Source of the DNA: Silurus meridionalis
Taxonomy: Eukaryota > Chordata > Actinopteri > Siluriformes > Siluridae
Assembly: GCF_014805685.1 (NCBI RefSeq)
Contig: NC_060893.1
Coordinates: 11,216,773 to 11,280,772 of the forward strand
Direction: 5' to 3'
DNA length: 64,000 nt
The first letter of the stretch is position 1; the number at the start of each line of letters is the position of its first letter. The position numbers were made by a program, and so were the translations under genes. Of the stretch, positions 13,138 through 26,064 are shown piece by piece. A model generated the notes under the pieces. The model had not been told where the DNA came from. It ran no database searches and worked only from the letters and a program-made list of their open reading frames with translations.

Positions 13138-15747
13138 TCAGTTGAGGAGTGTGTTTTCAGTGGCCTCATCCACCTCCTCTTCCTCAGGTTTGTGCATGAA
13201 TCCATAACGGCGATAGATGGATCCATCTCGACTTGTGTACACAACATCTGCATCATCTCCGCTGTCTTCAGGCTCAGGTACTCCATGGGGCATAGGGCGT
13301 GGATCAGGCCTGGCACCTGCTGTCCCTCTTAGCCTCTCATAACTGTGGCTCCAGCATAGCCGCTTCCTGGCACGGGCTTTTACTAATGCAAAGATTCCCA
13401 GAGCAAGAACTACAAACAAAATCAGAGCAGCAGGCAGGGCGGCAGACGTGTGCTGGTATACCCGAGACCTCAGGTTCACATTGTCATCCTCAGCCTTGTT
13501 TTGATTTGACATTGGAGCCTCCAAACACAAAGCTGTGAAAAAAGCATATTAACTCTTAACAAAAAGTTAAAGTGTGATAGAAAAGCTTTGTAGAACAGAC
13601 CTATATGTCTATCTCTGATAAAAAGCTCGGCAGCCCTTGACATTTTGGCATAAACATCTAGGTCTGTTTTACAAAGCTTGTCAACTCCTTGCAGTTTGCC
13701 GATGTCATGCTTGATCATGTCCACCCACCCAGCCTTTTGTTGTAGAAAGCATTACAAGTAATATAAAGTGAAGGTAATATAAGTGGAAATTTAAGAAAAA
13801 AAGGAGACGCATCTCCAAAACACTTTTAAAACCATAACTCTTCTAATTTGCAAAAGTCAAATCCAGCTCCAAAAAACCAAAAGATTATGACATTGTAGAA
13901 AATTTGCACCATTTGAAAAGGAAGTGTGCATAAACTGATAAAGGGCCAGTCACAGAAAACAATCTTCTTCTGCAATCCATTTATTTCTACATTCTATAAG
14001 CTTCTAATTTGATCCTTCCTGAAGTAAAGTGTATGGCAGAATATGTTGTGTTATGTCAGTTACTTTCATGTTGCATTAATGGTACATTCACATACAAAGA
14101 GATCTGATATTTCAAAGAAAATATAGCAATATACAATATAGAATTATATAAATATACAAAAAGTGTTGGTTAAGGTAACTGCATGTGTTTCATTTAAAAT
14201 GGACACATTACATAAAATACGGTTTTAATGCAATGCTGTCATGTAGGTGATAATTATAAACGAAAACAATAACCAAGTGTCAAATGAATAGCGTGTGTAT
14301 CTGAAAGCTCCATTAACGCACCTACATAAAAAATAACCGCAACTCACAAACCAGCTAAGCAACACCAGAAGTAAAGCAACTGCTTATCAAGCTTTTTCCT
14401 GCATGACAGAAGAAACTATTCAGTGGGGGAAGGTGAGGGGAAAGTCTACATTGGGGAAATGTGAGGAAAAACACAAATAATTATTTCCCTGATGAACTAG
14501 ATAACCAACAAAAATGTCTATTAATAAATGTATCCATGACTTTGTTCTAAAATGTTTTATTTTATTTTTTTAATGTTACATTTTACATTTTAATCATTTG
14601 ATACTTTTAATATGTTCTACTGTGAATAACATATTTTAATGTAATATCTTACATTTTGGTGTGAAAGAGGAAACTAATTGAAAGAGGAAACCCAAGGCAG
14701 TTTTTTCACGTCTCCATGTGTAAAGTGTTAAAGAAAAAGTGTTAAACAAAGGTGTGTCTGCTCTGAGTATAGTCATCAACAATGCAGTGATGCAAGGTGA
14801 CAATTTGTGTAAAAAATAATTTAAATTAAAGCCTTAAACAACAATTCCAACGGTGAGTTTAGCTTTTGTGGTTCAAGTATATGAGGTAATTGGAGCAGAA
14901 AATGAAAACATTGGTGTTGCTCCAAGCCTTTATAAGATCTAATTTTCTGCTTGTTCTAAGTGTTTACCAACCATTATGTTTGATGGGAATGCCTAATTAA
15001 AAAATAAATAATTGTCGAGAACTTCCTCATTTGCTTTGGCAACAGGAATGTAATTGCCAGATCCTAGAATCTTATCGGTGTATTTGTGTGCTATGTTGTA
15101 AAAATGCTCTTTTGAATGTGTAGGCAGTTGAGAACTGGATCCTGAAGAGACAACACCTGTGTATATACATGAAGCATTAATAAATCTGTTCTTTTTCTTT
15201 AAATTTGTACCTGACCTAATCCAAAAAAATAAAAAATAAACTGAAGTAGTTCCAAATCGTAGGCTAAGGGACAATGTCCTGGAGTCCTAGAATGTCCAAT
15301 GTCAAAAGATTTCCTAGAATGGCCCAGCCAGAGCCCTGACCTGAACTCAACTGAACATCTCTGAAGATACCTTAAGGTGGCTTTCCACTGATGGTCCCTA
15401 TCGAACCTGACTCTGCTTGAAAGGATTTTCCATGATGAATGAGAGACATTTTCACAATCCAAGTGTGTAAAGCTTGTTGCATCATACCCAAAAAGACTTG
15501 AGGTTGTAATTGTTCAAAGGTGCTTCAACTAAGTACTGAGTATAGGGTCTGAATGCTTTTGTACATGTAATATTTCAGTTTTTCTTATTTTTTTTTATTT
15601 TTAAAAACAGACATTTCTAGAATTCTAGTTGTCACTTTTTCATTATGGTGTACTGAGTTTAGGTTAACGAAAAAAAAAAGAATCTAAACAATTGTAGTAT
15701 CAGGCTGCAACATGCAATAACAAAAGTGAAAAAAGTGAAGGGAGTCA

Positions 15748-15836
<89 letters not shown>

Positions 15837-18338
15837 CCCTTTTAAAGAGGTGGACTGAAAATGTACCTGAATCCGAGTGACAGAGGCAGCAGTTTCTGGC
15901 TGGTTCATCAGGCTGGCAGCAATACACACAGCGCTGGGTTGTAGCCTGGAGTCCAAAACCTGCATGGCATGTCACACAGCTCTCAGGCCCAGGCCCAGAG
16001 CAATGCTTACAGGATTCATCACAGGCATTACACACCTCCTGATAAACGCAATAAAAAGACAAATAATCATACAATCAACACATGTGTTGGACACTTTGCA
16101 ATATGCTTGCAATTCTTCTTATTATTATATCATTACTGTAATTAAACTATATATTAATGATGATTACCCTAAGTATAATAAACGTATCCACTATTATTAA
16201 AATTTTCCCTTAAACCGTCATCCTTAAACTTCCACACTTGATGAAACACCTTGATGAAAAAATAAGAGTTTTTTCGCCTCATTCCTCTCACAACTTGTTG
16301 AGTACGTATTTCCTAGTATGTGCTAGGAAATGCTGTGGAATTGTAAATCTTTACAGTAATTTCATAAAAGGGAATTATGGACATAATAGGGCAATGCGGC
16401 ATCACTGGCTTCATCACTGACACCAAGGAATGTTTTTTGATTAATCAAAAAGCAGACCAATTTATGTAGCTAAATAAAAACACAAGGTCCTGTAGGTGAC
16501 AGGTGTTGCTCTGCTCTAGTCTCTCAGCATGTGTACAGCACAAACACTAAGAACAGCAGCCTGATGTGAGGGTTATTAACTTTGACATTGACAATGAAAT
16601 CATGTGTTAGCTTTCATTTACTGCTTAAGAAAGACAGTGTTGCAGCAAGTTTATTGACTTTGTTAACTTGAATTGTGCATGAATTAACAAGGTTCCGATT
16701 CATACTACAGTGTAAATTGCTAGTAATATTACGACACACACAGGAGTACACACGTTTTCAGAATAGTACCGGCCTTCTTCACAGCGAGGGTAACACACCC
16801 CTTCCTGTAAGATACTGCCCCAGTCGCACGTCAGACAGCTTTGCGGTGTGTTATCTGCAATCACAAATATTTACAAAGATAATTATGAGCATATAAGAAC
16901 AAAACACACACACACATATATGAATTTTTTTTTAGATAGGCCTATTGTAAATATTCAATCTTTAACCATTTTTACACTTTTTTAAGAACACCTCCACACT
17001 TGCTCATTCATGCCTTTATCCAATGAGTCAATCATGTAGCAGCAGCCCCATAAAAAGGTTAGTAGCTTTAGTTAAAGTTTACATCAAACACAGAATGTGG
17101 AATGATGTGACTGTGACACTGCTGTAGTATATTAGACTCAAGAGTTATATTTATCTTAAGTTTGTAATCTAGTGTACCAGTGTAGATTTAATCATTGCTA
17201 GAGACTCAAAGCACTTTTGTACGTCACTCTGGAGAAGGGCGTCTACTAAATGCCGCAAATGTAAATATTGATCAGAATGGTATGAAACAGTACGAAACCA
17301 AAAACAAAAAAACCCCAAAGAACCTTCCAGTGACAGTTCTGTAGAAACACCCATCTGGTATCAACACCCATACCATGGTTAAATGGCAGCTATTCAGATC
17401 ATTCAAACAAAGAATGTTCATACCAAAACAGGATTAATAACAAACTATACAGGTCTGTACACCTACATCAGGGGTGGCCAACCCATGGCTCGCGAGCCGC
17501 ATGCGCCTCTTTGGCTGGTTTCATGCGGCTCTTACGTTCATATCAAAGTTTGTGTTTGTTTTTAACGTGTTCGCTTAGCTTGAATTCAATACAGTGTTTT
17601 TAAGACTTAAATGAGCTTGCCCCTACTGGGAAACTTTGCGGTATACCAGACCTGGGCAAACTACGGCCAACATCAGGCCCTTTGTACGTCCCGGTTTGGC
17701 CCGCGTGAGGCCAATCATAAATTACAGGGATGCTGTAATTTTAAATTACATAATTTTATGTAAAAAATTATGAATTTCATTACCTTTGGAATTGAATTTT
17801 TATTTTGGTGCATCCCTGAAAAATTACCGTGTGGCCCTCTGACACAATTCAGGTTTCTCATGTGGCCCCTTAAATTAATTGCCCACCCCTGCGGTATATT
17901 CATCTCACGCACATGTGCATTTGACGAAAATACCGTATTGAACTCAAGCGAAGTGAACACGCACATAAAAAAAAAAACACAAAGTCTGTGTTTTCTACCC
18001 TGAAACACGTGAAATCAAAGCATGGATCTGTTCTGACTGACACACGTGAAAGAATTGCTTCGAGTGGCAACAACGGAATACGAGGCAGATTTGAAGGGGA
18101 TTGTTCAAGGCAAGGAATGCCAAAAGTCCCACTAAGTAACATGCATAGTAAAAGAAAAAACGCTATTGTAAATTATTATATTTTTGTTTGTGGACTTGGT
18201 TAAACTATGAGTTTGTGTGTGAGACAGTGCACACAATGTTCATTGTTGAAAATGACTGTCCTGTGGTCTTAGAACTGTAGGAGTCAATTTCTGTCATTAT
18301 TTTGGTGTGTGACATTTACAATAAATCTGGCTGAGCAG

Positions 18339-18381
<43 letters not shown>

Positions 18382-21300
18382 GAAGGGATGGGTGATGTTC
18401 ACATGTGCCCATGTGTATGATGAGGCTCTTTGCGGTAACACAGTAAAAAATGTGGCTCTCGGTCTCTGACTGGTTGGCCTTCCCTGACCTACATGCTTTT
18501 ATACAATCAGCAGTCTTTTATATGTGGATGAAGCTTGTACCTATGCAAGTCTTGCAGCTAGTGTGACACTGCCAACAGGTATGTGTGCTTTCGTAGAAAC
18601 GAGGGGGGCAGTGCTCCAAACACATTTTGGTGCCCTGAAGCTCCAGCAGAGGTGGGACACATACTATGCAGGCATCTGGCCCTGGGCCCGTGCACATCTC
18701 ACAGGACACATGACACTTGTCACAGTATTGGCCTGTACTGAAGTAACTGGTGGAAAAAAGATAGATTTAGTTAACCACCTATTGACATCCGAACTTCTAG
18801 ATTATCATATTTCTCAAAACGAATTGAAAACTAGTCTGATGAATAGTTACATAAATACATGTATATTGTATTATTCTATTTATTACTTGTTACTATAATA
18901 AGCCTGTAATAATTTCTAAAGACAAATCATTCCTAAACAGACTAACATTTTAACATAGATGTACGTGCAGGTGTGTATATGAATGGTTTAAGAATAACTC
19001 AAAGCAGGAGATCCTAAGTACACAGTGAGTTATGAATTGTTTTTTAATTGCTGTGTTCTTTGTTACATTGACTTCCAATGTGTTTACTAAAGTAAAAAAC
19101 TTTTTAATTGTTCACACATAATAAAAAAATTGAGTGTAGTGATATAATTAAATATTTACCATTTTCAATTGCAACCAACTCATTACTATCTAAAATAAGA
19201 TCTGAATAGAATCATATTAACATCTTATTCTTCTAAAATCTCTTATCCTTTTAAAAGAAACTGACTGACATTGTCATTAAAATGTGTCACAATGTAACAC
19301 GGATGTTTATTTTAAAAGGGCAGTTAACCTGCTCAAGTGATATAATATTTGCCTAGTCTTACCCTTAGATTACAACAGAGTTTTATCAAATGTACAGATC
19401 AGCATTGCCAAATCAGAATGAAGTTGAGAAATCTATTTATAATCACTGCCTACTGACGTCACATGGACTACGGCACAAAGGACACAGAGAGTAAATGATG
19501 TTGGATCTGTTAAGTTAATACATAAAACATCTTGAGTGTTTAGAGTGTTTACACTGGCTTTAACAGGAATGTTCCTCTTATTTAAAACAGGTTCATGATG
19601 ACTTTGATAAGGAAAAATATTTTCTGGGACTTCTTAATGGCCAGAATGAATTTTTTAAGTCTAAAAGGTACAATTCAGTCATTTTTTTCTGTCTTGGACT
19701 TTACAAACATAAGAAAGTATGTGGAATAACTTTTACCCCGTGGGACAATGGCGGACACACAGATGTGACAGCAGGTGTAAGTAACCAGGAGAGCAGCTGA
19801 GACAGTCTTTAGGAGATGCTCCAGAGCATGTGGAACACACATGATCACATGGCATGCAAAACCCCAGCTCAATGCCATCAGCTTCCTCATTGGCACTGTA
19901 CGTGCCAACAGGACACTCAGTTACACAAGAGTTATCTGATAAAACACAAACACAGCCAAAATTTTCTTCGGAACAAAAGACTAATATTGAAAAAAGAGAG
20001 AGCAAACAGGAACTAAATGGCTACGGGTAATTCAAATGAGATAAATGTATACTGTAAATTGTTTTCATGTTTTCCTCAAGTGGAGCTCCAAACAAAAGGT
20101 GAACCTGATTTGCAAACGCATATATACACCAAACTATAAAAACTAAGTGTAATGTAAGGCTCATGTCAGTGGGATATTTGTAGTGGCTCTTTAGTTGGTT
20201 AAGATTTTTTTTTTTTTTACAATGCTCTTTTCAGTTGCTGAATGAAATTATTGCACTCTTACTATAGAGATATCGAGGAAGTGCACATGTCTGGCAATCT
20301 CCAGGCCCGGGGCCCTCGCAGGATTGGCAGTGGCGATGACATGCCTGGCATGTGAACTGATTGGCATGGAGGAAGGTTCTGGGCGGGCAGTCTGAGTCTC
20401 CAGTCACACCACACATCATGGTGTTGGGGTCCAGGGCGAGACCCTTCACACATTGAGTGCACTGGGTGGGTTCTGGACCCAGACACAATGCACATGTCTG
20501 GTGACATTCTAGAGGCATTAAAGAGAGAGAATTTGTTTAATACTACAACATTATGGCAACTCAATATATATTATATATTGATAATAATTGATAAAGAAAT
20601 TTATTGTCAACAAATGCCGTTATCGATTAGTTGGGCTACTCAAGTTACAGCTTAGCGTGACAGCAAGATAACACAGACACTTGAAAATGGCGGAGAGTAC
20701 AGGGTCAACTGCCAGCAGGAAAAGTAAACACACTGGTGTCACGGATAAGAGCAAAACATCAGCACGGTAAGCAGAAACTGTATATCTTCATGTGAAAATT
20801 GTATAGTTTAATAAAGTGCTATTGTGTAAACTGTTTGTTAACGTCGGTACAGTCGCACTGGATCTGTTCTGTCATGACAAATGCTATAAAAAGAGATTCG
20901 AACAGAGAAACGCAGCAAACTAACAGGCTTGATTTAAAAAATCCTTTTTTTTTTCCTTTTTTAAATCAAGCCTGTTAGTTTGCTGCATTCTTGTTAAATT
21001 TTCTTTTTGTATAGCATTTGTCTTCTACAACAGTAACTTGTCTGTTTTCAAACATGATTTACTGCAGCTTTACTATGTTTAAATGCTTGTTTTCAATGTT
21101 TGTACATTTAATTTACGCATATATCATTTAATTATTATAAAATGTAAGCATGGTTGTCAATTTGTCATCTGCAATTATCATTAAAAAGCAATACAAATGT
21201 TGAGTTACACAATTTACACCTTGCATACTCGTTTTTTTTTTTTTTTAACAAAAGAAACAACTCAGCATGAGTGAATTTGTTCAAAGAAGAAATCCCCCAT

Positions 21301-21551
21301 GCACGCCTCAACAAGCAGTCACTATAAGCTTTATAAAATGTCAAAATAAAAGATAGTCAAGCTCAATATCTGGCTTTTACATTTTTAAAGTACACTTTTA
21401 AACATAAATACTCTGAATTAGGGTTGTTTATAGTTATAATAAGCAAAATAGCTTTTTAAAATATATTTATTAAATCTGATTAATAGAGAAGAAAAAAAAT
21501 TGTCTGATTAATCGATTATCAAAATAATCATTTGTTGCAGCCCTGATATTG

Positions 21552-21639
<88 letters not shown>

Positions 21640-24600
21640 TGTTCTCAAGGGACAATAATAAAGAAATGAAAATTCGATATACTTCGGTCAATGTGCTCTA
21701 AAAATAACTCAATATACATCCATTATTGTCTAAATAACTGGGAACAAAAGTGAGCACACACTAAGTGAGCATGCCAAAACTGAGTCAATATTTTGTGTGA
21801 GCACTATTGTTATTGAGGATTTCCATAATCCCACTGGACATGGAATTCACCAAAGCTGCAAAGGTTGTCGCTGGAATCCTCTTCCACTCCTTTATAATGA
21901 CATCACGGAGCTGCTGGATGTAAGATACATGGTGTTTCCCCACCGTTCGCTTGAGGATGCCCCACAGGTGCTCAATAAGGTGAATTACCTTCACCTACAG
22001 CTTTCTTAGCAAGGCAGTTGTCATCTTGGCGGTGTGTTTGGGGTTTTAAAAAACTTCTGTTCTGCCCAGTTTCTAAAGAGAGGGCACCATGTTCTGCTTC
22101 AGAATGACACAGTACATGTTGGAATCCATGCTTTCCTCAATGAACCACAGCTCCCCAGTATCAGCAGCACTCATGCAGCCCATAGACCATGATGCTACCA
22201 ATACCATGCTTGACTGTGGGCAAGACACAATTTTCTTGATAGTCCTCATTATGGAGTCGACATGGACACCATCTGAGCAAAAAAAGTTTCTTAGTCTCAT
22301 CAGACCACAGGACATGGTTAATGAGGACTCAACTACTTTCATCGACCCTTGCGATGGGAAAACCTGCCTGACCCTGATGACAATGTGAAAACAGAATTCT
22401 AGAAATGTCTGTAAATTAAAAAAAAAAAAGCAATTACAGGCTCATGTTTTTTATGACCATTGGGTATGGCCATTCTTCTTTGCAAATCCTCTCAAGATAG
22501 GACAGCTTAGATGGGGACCATAAGTGGACAGCCATTTTCATGTGCCTGTGCTCTCCTGTTTTGTCTTGTCTGTGTGCTTAGGGTCATTGTCATGTTAGCT
22601 TAGTGAAATTGGCCATTTGCGTATAAGATCAAAGGAATTAGCTTTACTGTGCTATTTAAAAATACATTTGGTCTACTACAAAAGTGCCCTATTTTCAGCC
22701 ATTTAACACATTTAGAAATAAATATCAGGAAAGTAAACCTGAAATTCTAAAATATCAAATTAATTTATTTCTTCTATGAACAGAATGTCAATGTTGTTTC
22801 AATACTTTTGGAGGGGACTGACCCGCTCAGCTGCAAAGAACATTAACATATTGTGATTTATTTCTACACTCGCACACACAAGCACACACACTACACATAC
22901 ACTACAACATTTTGGAAAAACCTTCTCCTTCAGTGGTTTTTCTTTACTTTTTTTATTTTTAACATTATACATTATTACTAAATACAATAAATTTACATAA
23001 ATGCTTTTTGGCATTCAAGTGGACATATTTGAACATCCAAAGTTCAGAGCAGACTGCGTGAGTCAGGCCTTCATGGTCGAATTGCGGCAAAGAAAGCATT
23101 AATTCGGAAGAATGACAAGCAGAAATGTCTTGCTTGGGCGGAAAAAAAACCAAAACAAAAACAAGGAACAAACATTAAATCGAATTTTATTTGGGTCTGG
23201 TGAGTCCAAATTTGAGATTTTCTGGGTGTAATTGTGGATGTGAGGTTCTTATTTTGAAGAATGGAGAAGGAGTTTTGATGGTCTGGGGATGTTTTGCTGG
23301 TGACACAGTTATTTAGTCAGAATTTAGGACACACTTCACCAGCATGTCTACCACAGCATTTTGCAATTGCATAATGTGCAATTCTGTCTGGTTTGTTTTC
23401 CAACTTGACAATGACCCCAAACACACCTCAATGTTATGTAAGAGCTATTTGTTCAAGAAGGAGATTGATAGAATGCTGCATCTGGCCTCCACAATCACTG
23501 GATCTGAATCCAGGTAAGATGGTTTGGGATGAGTTGGACTGGACAGTAAATGAAAAACAGCTAACAAGCACTTAACACCTCTGGGAACTCCTCAAAACTG
23601 TCCAGGTGACTACCTCATATGCTGTCTGAAGAAAACCAAGAGTATGGAAAGCTTTTCTTTAAGCAAAAGGATTCAAACATATAAAACATATTCTGGGTTA
23701 TTTAAAGTTTTTTTTTTTTTTTCTTTTCTCCCCCAAACCTGAATCTAAACGTGTTCTTTCATAGTTTGAATGTCTTCAGTATTAATATACAATGTTAAAA
23801 ATAATAAAAATAAAGAAAAAAAAACACTAAGGGGGTGGTTTGTCCAAACCTTTGACTGGTACTCTATCAACTGTACAGTACATTACTCCTTGCAATAAAA
23901 TTAAAATAAAAGGAAAAGACAGTTGTAAATGCAAAAATTTTGACCCCATTGCTTTAAAACTCCTTGCTTTTTTTTGGAAATAAATGGTTATATCAAATGT
24001 TTTGTTTAATTAAAATTTAGACATTAGTGACTCATTTGTTACCTTGAGCTCCAATACTGCCCTATAATTTCCCTAAACAATCTCTATTAATGTAATTGTT
24101 TGATTCAATGATTGTGCAAGCCAGTTTTTATTTAGCTTTTCACATTCAAGAGCAGAATAAGGAAAGTACATGCTGAAAAACACGTCTATTAGTGAGATAT
24201 AAAGCTTAATATTTTGCTCTTTGATTTAGTTTCTAAATGCGCATAAATAAAAAAGATCACAATTTATATTCATATTGAGGTTTGATGTGAATATTACCTG
24301 AAGCTTTTAACCAGTATCTGCATGATCTTTTGCACGATTATATAAACAACTACATTATATGCAATTGTACATGAGTTACTCATTATGTAGAACGTGTGTA
24401 TATTATTTAGCTACTTTGAACAACTTAATATCAATTTGCATTCATTGTTGTGGTGTTTTTACCTGTAAACAACTTTATTGCTATTATGTTATTAGGTATC
24501 ATGCTGTCTTACATCATCATCTTATGAGATGAAGTTTATTGTGTTTCTCTACACACCCATTTCATAAATAGCAACCTTTAAAACTGCAATGGTGTAATTA

Positions 24601-25969
24601 TGTATTAAAATATAGTTTTCCATTGTGTTGTGTGCGTGTTTACACACACTGGCGATCAAAATTAGAGAACAATTTATAAACATTTGAACAATTCTGAAAT
24701 AATGTCATCTTCACTGCTGAACAGTTGAAGGAGTTTTTGTCCTGTCCATACCATGCTACCAGAACACCTTTTTCCACAAATTAACTAAAGCATTAAAAAA
24801 AAAAAACATTATTTTGCAGAAAACACACTGATCAAAATTAAAGAACACTTTCAGATACCTCCCAGTTATTGGTGTTAATCTGGTACCTGGTGCTAAATTC
24901 CTTGATTATCTGTAAACCCCTATTTAACTGGCAGCCTAACTTCCACACTGCAGCTCGAATTACTCACCAGTTCAGTGCTGAACAGGGTAAGGATCTGCAG
25001 TGACCAAACCTCTCATTAGCAGAAAGAATCAAAAGGCTAGACTAAGCTTTGCTGAGGAGCATGTTGTGTGGACAGAGGAGAACTGGTCCAAAGTTCACTT
25101 CAGTGATAAATGCAAGTTTAATTTATTTGGGTCCGATGGGAAACATTATGTTCGGCAACAATCTGGGGAAAGACTGAACCCAAAGTGTGTAAAGAAGTCA
25201 GTGAAAAGTGGAGGAGGAAGTGTCATGGTTTGGGGCATGTTTTCTGCAGCAGGAGTTGGGCCTCTTATACAGCTACATAGCAGAGTGAATGCAAATGTTT
25301 ATCAGCACCTTCTTCAACAACATATGGTTCCTTTCCTGCATTCATCACCCAATCAGCCCGCAGTGTTCATGCAGGACAACGCTCCATGTCACACGTTGGA
25401 GCGTTGTCACACGTTGGAGCGTTATCACACACATGTCAGCAAAACGGGTAAAGCAGTTCCTTGAAACTGAAAACATTGAAATAATGACATGGCCTGCCCA
25501 GAGTCCTGATCTCAACCCAATATAGAACCTCTGGAAAATCCTTGGCGACAAAGTTATGGTCAAGAAACCCACTACAGTCACGGGAACTGTGGAGAAGACT
25601 GGAAGAAGAGTGGACCAAAATCACACCAGAGCAGTGTGAGAGACTAGTGCTGTCCTGTGGCCGCAGATGTGCTGAAGTCATTCAGAGCAGAGGCTTGTAC
25701 ACTTCCTACTAATTGCTGACTGTTGTAACCTTCAGAAAATTTTGTTGTAATCTTTTTCCATGCTACAGTCATTGTTGTTCTCTAATTTTGATCAGTGTGT
25801 TTTCTACAAAATAATGTTTTTTTTTTTGGAAATGCCTTAGTTATTTTGTGGAAAAGGTGTTCTGGTAGCATGGTATAGACAGGACAAAAACTCCTTCAAC
25901 TGTTGAGCAGTGATGATGACATTATTATTGTTCAATTGTTTATAAATTGTTCTCTAATTTTGATTGCCA

Positions 25970-26064
<95 letters not shown>

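Larger units (their letters stand above)
17470..18486 (+). mobile_element. hAT element with 8-bp target duplication, internally deleted
   Basis: The element has terminal inverted repeats CAGGGGTGGCCAACC (left) and, on the other strand, CAGGGAAGGCCAACC (right). It is flanked by the perfect 8-bp duplication ACCTACAT at 17462-17469 and 18487-18494, as expected for hAT. Around 17980-18140 it keeps a frame reading [17 protein letters not shown], the C-terminal dimerisation region of hAT transposases; the rest is deleted or frameshifted. It contains a younger hAT insertion and a GT repeat at 18341-18376. It sits in intron 13 of the furin-repeat gene. Confidence 0.85.
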
